A DNA stretch of 64,000 bases from Trichopria drosophilae (lineage: Eukaryota; Arthropoda; Insecta; Hymenoptera; Diapriidae). The notes below the pieces were generated by a model, which was not told the origin of the DNA, did not search any database, and saw only the letters and a list, made by a program, of their open reading frames with translations. Position numbers and translations under genes: made by a program. Where the stretch lies: contig CM059584.1 of assembly GCA_030407085.1 (NCBI GenBank), forward strand, positions 6,324,001 to 6,388,000, in the 5' to 3' direction. Every line of letters begins with the position of its first letter. Position 1 is the stretch's first letter. Shown in pieces: positions 57,613-64,000 of the stretch.

Positions 57613-58244
57613 AACGTAGAAATTCCGGACTTCCGTACAAAACGTGAAATTCACGAGAAATTTAGGAAAAAAAACTAAAAAATATACCATAATTTGTGTT
57701 GATTATTTTTAATGTAAAGTATAGATTGATAAACTATTCTGTAAAGACATATAATTAAATTTGAAATACAATTTCACAAGTCTATATTTGTTTTTGATAA
57801 AAAGTTCGTGGAAAATGTATTTTTTATTTTTGTCCTAGTTTTTATCAGGTTGAAACTGGAATGTTTAACTCTAGTCTTATTCTATGATTCTAAAGGATCC
57901 AAAACATATTGATTCAAACTCGCTTATACTGTTGCGGTCATTTTATCGAAAAAAATAACACATTAAATGCGAATATCTCGTTTCATTGTTTTTCAAGGGA
58001 CGCCCTTGTTTCCTCCGACACTGCAGTTACGTTTGATTGATTTGCATAATAATTTCCCACTAATTATTCAAGAATTTATAATACTGTCATGTTAAATTAG
58101 CCCAAAAGTAAACTATTGCAATAATAATAGTAGTTTTCTCAACCTTAGATAACATATTGCGATATATCGTATTGTATGCGACATATTAAGGGTTTCGGAA
58201 TTATCTCCTATAAAATGATAAAAAATGTAACATATTTATTTACT

Positions 58245-58470
58245 TAATGCAGTTTCTAAGAATGCATTGACGAATTCATAATCTCCGACCCGGAAAACCC
58301 TGGAGTATATAGTTTCATCTGAGTCAAATGACTCCTTTAACCATTTTCGTTCCACCATTTTGAATTTTGAAAATTTGAGGTTAGATTCGTAATCAACGAC
58401 CGTAATAATACCCTGATAACAAATTTCAGCAATTTCCCATACTAAGAAAATGTATGCTGTAAAGGGTTCA
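58245..58470 (+). mobile_element. Right end of a CCCTTTG-family TTAA MITE
   Basis: Reads forward monomers (CCACCATTTTGAATTTTGAA, GATTCGTAATCAACGACC at 58384-58401), then TTTCAGCAATTTCCCATACT and ATGTATGCTGTAAAGGG with TTCAA, a decayed TTAA. The left end is missing. Confidence 0.5.
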
Positions 58471-58859
58471 AACAACACACTCTGAGTCTAAACGTACAAA
58501 TTAACTTGGGTATTGAACAGAATCAGTAACAATTTTTCATATTCAAGGAGGCTTTTTGACTAAAAAAAAATGCACCTATGTAGGTCGGTATATTCATTTT
58601 TAGATAACTTTTTAGTTTAGTTAAACGTAATTTACAAACGTTTTAGTTAGTTGAGGCCATTTGGGAGAAAAAGTGGGTTTCCTTCTTCATGCAAGAATAT
58701 AATTTTAAGATTGAAACAAGTACAACTTCCATGCTTAAATGGACATAAAACAATTTTAAAAATGGTGAACCGTTTTCGCTAATCCTTTTGATTTGAAATC
58801 GTTTTCTAATTGTACATTTTGAAATGTCTTTTTAGAAAGAATCGCCCAATAATTCGCAC

Positions 58860-59280
58860 ACTCTTATATAACGCAAAAGACATCATTGATTCTTAGTTCT
58901 TTTTGTCTCAATCCTTCTATGTATTCCTCTCTCGTCATGTATCTTTCTCTCACGAGTGTTTACCTACATAACACGAGGGCTCGGCGACGGAGAGATAAAA
59001 TACTTTATACGCGCTACTGCCGATCGTCGATCGTGATAAGATATAGTCACTGTCGGTTGTCATCGGGAAACAGTTTCCGGATTGTAAACGTCGCTGACAT
59101 CTGCACCTTACACATCCGCAAGGTAAATTGTGAAGATTCCAAGATCCGCCCACTACTTTTAGAAATGCCAAAAATTGCATGTCCGTTATTCAATATTGAA
59201 AAGAAAAGTGAAATAGAAATTGTATTGAAGATTTCAAATCCACAAAGTATAGTAAAAGACGAAGGTTGAGTTCTATTACA
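58860..59280. other. GC-richer island with a 127-codon frame of doubtful reality
   Basis: The frame 58886-59269 is open but is overlapped by an equally open antisense frame (59047-59340), and its translation shows no domain, signal or homology I recognise. Composition is like the other islands, so it is listed as non-coding. Confidence 0.3.
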
Positions 59281-59559
59281 TATCCAGTTCTTTTCAGTAC
59301 AAAGTGTGTAGTGTGTCGAAGGATTGAACATCACATACAACCTAGCATAATGTGAGTAATTATCTACCTAATTCGAAGCTGAATTGTAAAATTTAAAATG
59401 ACTGACCAGTTAGGCAAATCCACCTTCCAAACTTTGAACGTCAAAGAAAATAGGTTTCCGTAATTGACGGCTGAAGTTTGGAATGAAGCTTGCGCAACCA
59501 AAATGTCAGCAAAAATAATTTTCGTCGATCTCATTGAAAAATATATCATATTCAGTTTT

Positions 59560-59789
59560 TAACTCCCTGATGACGAACTTGATGTCAGAGTTGCAAAATT
59601 TAAAATTGCATCCGGCTCGAATTCATGAGACGAAGGAACCAGATGAAAATAGGTACTAAGAGGTTTTCAAGATCTGCTGTCATTTTTAAAAAATTTAAAT
59701 TAAAAATTTAATTTATGGTTGCGCCACCAGTTTTGTTTAACTTTTTATTTAAATTGTCGCGAGAAAGGTGTTTTTTTGACGTTAATGGG
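59560..59789 (+). mobile_element. Right end of a TTAA element with GACGTTAATGGG terminus
   Basis: Ends TTTGACGTTAATGGG then TTAA (59790-59793). A degraded reverse monomer (GATGACGAACTTGATGTCAG) precedes at 59569. Same terminus as 28531 and 43904. The left end was not found. Confidence 0.45.
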
Positions 59790-59969
59790 TTAAGGTCATA
59801 CAATTTATGATAGACATTGCAATGGAATTACAGTGTCGACAAGTAATTTTATGAACTGTCTACGGTAAAGATAATTTGTAGTAAAAGTTTCACGACCACT
59901 TAGTACGCACGTGCAAATATTATCCCAATATAGTAAATATTACGATTTCATTTTTATTCAAATGCAGCA

Positions 59970-60620
59970 ATAACAAGCTGGATAAGGCACCTTTTCTACC
60001 GTCATCTACGGCGTTACTCTTTTATAACCCCTTTCACGCCGGATAACGAGTAATTTTATTATAATTCTGCTTATTTAACAGCTGTTTTAGCAAAAAAAAA
60101 AGGAGGAAGATAGACACTCGAAAACTTGAAACGCCTCGTTGACAGCACAGGCCTTTCACTTCGACAGTCTATCAGTTCGTCTCGATGGCGTTTCACCATG
60201 CACTACAGGAGCCTTCGGAACATCCTGGAGATCGAGGATGATCGTTGGCCTCAAGGCGCGAAAGGGACGACTCCTTTTCAATCCTCGTTAATGACTTAAC
60301 CTCTTGTGGCCGTGCTGTAAGTTTTTTAAAAATGTGCCGCGAAAAAAGTCAATCCCGGCAGAAGTCCGACGAATTCGAGTTCCGGCAGGTCTTCTAATTG
60401 AATGATTGCACGTCTTCTACGCCGCGACTTATTATGCGAAATTTAATTCGTAAGCTGTGTTATCTTTCGTGCGAAACACAACAGAGTGAGTCCTCATCGG
60501 GCGGAGCAGCTGACTCGCGGAAGCTCCATTATGCGTCTGCATAATAAGTGCCTATATGTACGTGACCGTACTTGGGAAGATTTTTGAACTCGTGCATCTC
60601 ACGGCAACGGTGGTATTTAA
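59970..60620. other. GC-richer island without a supported gene
   Basis: CpG-rich, non-repetitive. Short antisense frames (60529-60808) are not recognisable. Confidence 0.3.
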
Positions 60621-61229
60621 TTTCAAGCATCTTTTGTGCGTATTGAGAGATGTTCTGTGGTACATGGGGATATCCGTGCGGGAGAACGATGGATGCAATG
60701 GGAAGATGCATGGAAGCTGAGATGATCAAAAAATTCTACTAGAGGTCTACTAAACTTCCCCATTTTCATACTTAAAGAATAAAGTGCCTTCGATTCACAG
60801 TGTCTCACAATTTCAGATATTATTTACGTTATTGAAGCGTAAATAAAGCATAATTGAGTACAATTTAGTAAGTGGTCCAATCCAAAAAATCAATATTTCA
60901 TAGGATGAATCTTATAATTTTTTGTCAAATTGAGAATATAATGAATGATATAGGGGTGGATGCATTTTGGAGGCTTCAGAACACAATTTTTTGTAAAAGT
61001 GTCGGTACGATAGCAGGGAATAAACAGGCTAATGGTAAATGCTATGAGATATGCGATGTTGCCAGTATTACCATAAAGGCTGAGATACGCGATGTTGCAA
61101 TTTTTAAAACTTGTTCGTCTTGATAATGTATGTATTTTCTGTTTTACAATATGTTAGGTTAGGTAGTGGCGTTATAGGCCAGTCATTCTAGACTATTAGC
61201 TACAAGGTGATGACAATTTTATAATTCCT

Positions 61230-61803
61230 TTTCTGGCGTGTTGGGAATGTTGAGAAAAGCTTATTTCCCAATTGTCTTATCCTCAGACCTTACACATTTT
61301 ATAGAGGGGGAGGCGGAAGCGAGAAATCGTTTTCTAGCAATAACATGGTTAATTTATAACGAAAATGGACGTGTAACCTCTCATTTTGTAAGTATTTTCA
61401 AGCCCGACAAAACCCATATTGACGACCCTAACCTACAATTATTAATTTTTTTTTTCAGCCGAAAAGCCGTCTAAAAATTTTTTTTTAATTAACTTAAATT
61501 GAAGGAAATTCCAAGGGCTACAACTCATGTAGAAAGAAATTTCACGATATACTCACTGAAATGAGGTAATGAGAAAAAACAAAAAAGTAATAATTTTAGG
61601 TTAGAATCGTCCAAATATGTTTTATATAGGGCTTGAAAATACCTACAAAATGAAAGGTCACACAACCATTTTCGTTGTGAATTGACCGAGTTATTGTGAA
61701 AAAACGATTTTTGGCTGCCCCTCCCCCCTACAAAATGTGTAAGGTCTGGGGATACGACAGTTAGGAAATAAGATTTCCTCTACACCCCCAACATGCCTCT
61801 TAT
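61230..61803. mobile_element. 574-bp foldback with about 210-bp arms
   Basis: Left arm (61230-61450) and right arm (61590-61803) pair. Shared words are CAGACCTTACACATTTT, TCGTTTT, ACGAAAATGG, TCATTTTGTA and TATTTTCAAGCCC. A frame through the left arm (61238-61474) is a by-product. The spacer is about 140 bp. No target duplication was identified. Confidence 0.6.
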
Positions 61804-61969
61804 CTTACACATCTAGTGTTAAAAACATTAAAAAAATGTAATGTACGATAATTTATTAAATTAGCTATAAATGTGAGTATATTATCGTAACTCAGGACAT
61901 GAAATGTTAACTAAACTTATTTTTGAAACAATTTCAACACGTAACAGGTTTCAACAGAATCCAAGGATT

Positions 61970-62152
61970 TCAACAAAATATGTTCGCCATATTGGATCCG
62001 CCATTTTGAATTTTTAAAAATAGATTTCATATTCGTAATCAGCGATCTGGAAAACCCAAGTGTACCGAATCTCACAAATTTTGGTAGCTTAAAAATTCTT
62101 AACATTTTTACCCAGAGATTTCAGATTTTTCTCCTCACAACGAAGAGGTTAA
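61970..62152 (+). mobile_element. Right end fragment of a TTAA-family MITE
   Basis: CCATATTGGATCCGCCATTT and ATATTCGTAATCAGCGATCT form one forward monomer, followed at 62143-62152 by GAAGAGGTTAAG, a possible decayed terminus with TTAA. The left end is missing. Confidence 0.4.
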
Positions 62153-63606
62153 GGATATAGTGTGAAAAAATTTGTTTTATTGTAAATGTACTATGTAATC
62201 GATTAAATAAAGGTTAAGTTAATATCTGATTTTTCTAACATTTAATGGGTTTGTTTTTACCACGAGAATTCATTACATTTTTAGACATTTACTAAAATAG
62301 AAAGAAATTTTGAAAAAAAGGCTCGAATTATCTAACAAAACATAACTTTCTCGTCACTGTGCAACAATAAGAAAAAAATCATGTCACATTTCGTAATACT
62401 CTGAAATAACAGGTTTTTCCATGTAATTATTCTTCGATTGTTTAATCATTCGGAAGGATTTACATTTGTAGCATACCCTGCAATTATTATGTAATATCAG
62501 CAGATCAAAATCATTAAAAGTTTTCGGTTAGTTAAGAGTACGACCAATCGCTAATACCAGAGTATTTTACGATATTCACTGATTTCAGTAAATTAGTGTC
62601 ATATAGAAGAAAATAACGTTGAGATATCGTAATCGTAAATCTCTTAATTTCATTAAAAATGCACGAAAGCATATTTGTGGTATGATATTACACTTTTATA
62701 CGTATAATTTGCATATTGGTCATGTTTTAATTTCATATCATTCCCGTCTATTTTTCTTACCTTAAATATATACGAGAGGTATCACTCAGAAATAACACAA
62801 CAGATATTTAAATAAAACCTATAATTATTGAGGGTATATCAGTTTTAAAAGTCAAAAATGAAGTCTCAACCAAATATTTATTAGAACGAATATTCATCAT
62901 ACTTGAAAAATTCCACCTACTTGAAAAAAGTAAATAATTTCTAAACTAAAATATATATCTACTTAATTCCACAAAATATTTCATTTTTTCAAGAAAATTA
63001 ATTCTTTGTTTATGCAATGAATTTGTTAGTTACAGTGTAACCCTAAAATAATAGTTTATATTTTTAATTTATTTTGATCAATCAGAAACGTGGTTTTAGT
63101 TAAATCAAGATTCGGTTATTAATCATTCATTTAAAACATAAAGGACCAAATGTACCGATATAAATTTAACATAAAGTTTGTCAGTAATTTTTTGTATTAT
63201 AGAGCAATTAAAAAATTGTTGGAATGGGCGTATTTTATTGCCCATACCCCGCTCTTTCGAATGGAGTATCGAAAAAACTACGAGCATTTATTTAAGAAAA
63301 GTCATGATTTTGTTAGGTTTTTTTTTCATTTATCGTAATTTCGTTGTCATTTCCCGTATCCGAATATCTCAGCTCGGTATGAATTTTCGCGTCAGAAATG
63401 TTTCGGCAAGAAGATAGAAGTAATGAATTTTTCAAAATGGCGTCTCAAAAATGGCTACTAACGTCATTTTTTTTTGTTCAAAATCATAATCGCATGTAGT
63501 TAATCAACTAGAATGAAATCACTTTAAACTTGGTACCCGTATATACCAACTTCAGTTTCTCATTGATGTCTGATTATAAACTCCGTAAAATTCGCCGTAA
63601 AATATA
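62153..63606. other. AT-rich gene-free interval
   Basis: No supported gene. Two overlapping frames at 63150-63417 share one stretch of DNA and match nothing. Confidence 0.35.
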
Positions 63607-64000
63607 CACTGAAAAAAGCGTTTTTTACCCAGTATTAGAATTCTTATGCCCCGTAAAAGATAGTATTTTACGCATAGGGATTACCATCTTTCTATTACCT
63701 GCTAAAAGACGAAGATTTTAGATTATTCTAACGAATATGTCAGTTTATTTTAGCCTTTTCTCTTTAACTAAAAACAATTTTTGTTTATGGAAATTTATCT
63801 AGCAAATTAAAATATTAAAAATGCCTTCTTTTAGTCATAATAAAACATTCTTTTAAAATAGGAGAGTTTAATACAGTTTCGTATAACCTGTCAAAAACAA
63901 ATGCTGAAAGACGGAGGAATTTACTAGTTATAATATTTCTTGTAAGGGCTATAATAGACTTTTTAAAAGCCAAGGGATAGTGACTGATAAAATACACTTT
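63607..64000. mobile_element. Possible left end of a TA-flanked CAC-G-AAAA element running off the window
   Basis: TA then CACTGAAAAAAGCGTTTTTT at 63605 resembles the ends at 30620 and 47217. TAAAAGATAGTATTTTACGC follows. No right end is seen before 64000, so the boundary is unsupported. Confidence 0.25.

Noticed and set aside
58886..59269. 127-codon frame
   Set aside because: Antisense frame equally open, no domain; considered a by-product of composition.
1..64000. tRNA or rRNA genes, CRISPR arrays, prokaryotic operons
   Set aside because: No tRNA B-box with a foldable cloverleaf was noticed, no direct-repeat/spacer array exists, and gene organisation is eukaryotic.

Overview
The window looks like nuclear DNA of an insect. 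It is strongly AT-rich and intron-bearing, and it holds no operons, ribosome-binding sites, prokaryotic-type genes or CRISPR. An integral-membrane acyl-CoA desaturase split by GT-AG introns, plus short interstitial runs of TTAGG (the arthropod telomere unit), point to an insect. Alternating AT-rich DNA and GC-richer islands, with many TTAA-flanked and TA-flanked miniature transposons, would fit a hymenopteran, but the order is an inference.

Genes are very sparse. The only complete gene I can reconstruct is a delta-9-type fatty acyl-CoA desaturase on the minus strand (10868-12908). It has five coding exons with matching phases and consensus splice sites, and predicts 324 residues with all three histidine boxes. 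A TATA/initiator/ATG/donor arrangement on the opposite strand (13107-13192) may mark a divergent transcript. A second credible coding piece is one isolated phase-0 exon on the plus strand (30109-30306), for a protein I do not recognise. A broken pogo/Tigger-type transposase tail sits inside a small transposon at 32141-32976.

Most of the rest is a museum of non-autonomous DNA transposons and foldbacks. (a) TTAA-flanked, piggyBac-like elements have ends beginning CCCTTTG, CCCATTAA or CCTTTAATCCC. Many carry a roughly 110-120 bp internal monomer (a CCATTTTGAATTTT core followed by GATTCGTAATCAGCGACC) in head-to-head or tandem arrangement; the clearest are 5077-6020, 37840-38341 and 26149-26983. 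(b) TA-flanked elements have ends of the type CAC-N-G-N-AAAA: 30620-30933, 36072-36447, 36872-37252, 42221-42598, 47217-48154, and a start at 63607. (c) A Tigger-like MITE lies at 46622-46855. (d) A palindromic family has ends resembling CCCAARYAGCAAAAA and AGACCTCTT/AAGAGGTCT interiors: 12480-12660, 23090-23693, 23921-24120 and 25556-27696. (e) Large foldbacks occur at 2503-3374, 39310-40148, 53957-54431, 57221-57612 and 61230-61803.

The most striking architecture is at 25.5-27.7 kb. A TTAA-targeting foldback sits exactly at the dyad centre of another palindromic element, giving a composite palindrome with arms of about 690 bp. GC-richer islands without convincing ORFs (around 1.4-2.0, 16.5-17.0, 18.9-19.4, 24.3-25.3, 28.7-29.2, 34.9-35.7, 38.4-39.2, 45.4-45.9, 52.9-53.7, 55.4-56.0, 58.9-59.3 and 60.0-60.6 kb) alternate with the repeats. 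They may be retained regulatory DNA in intergenic space or in a giant intron.
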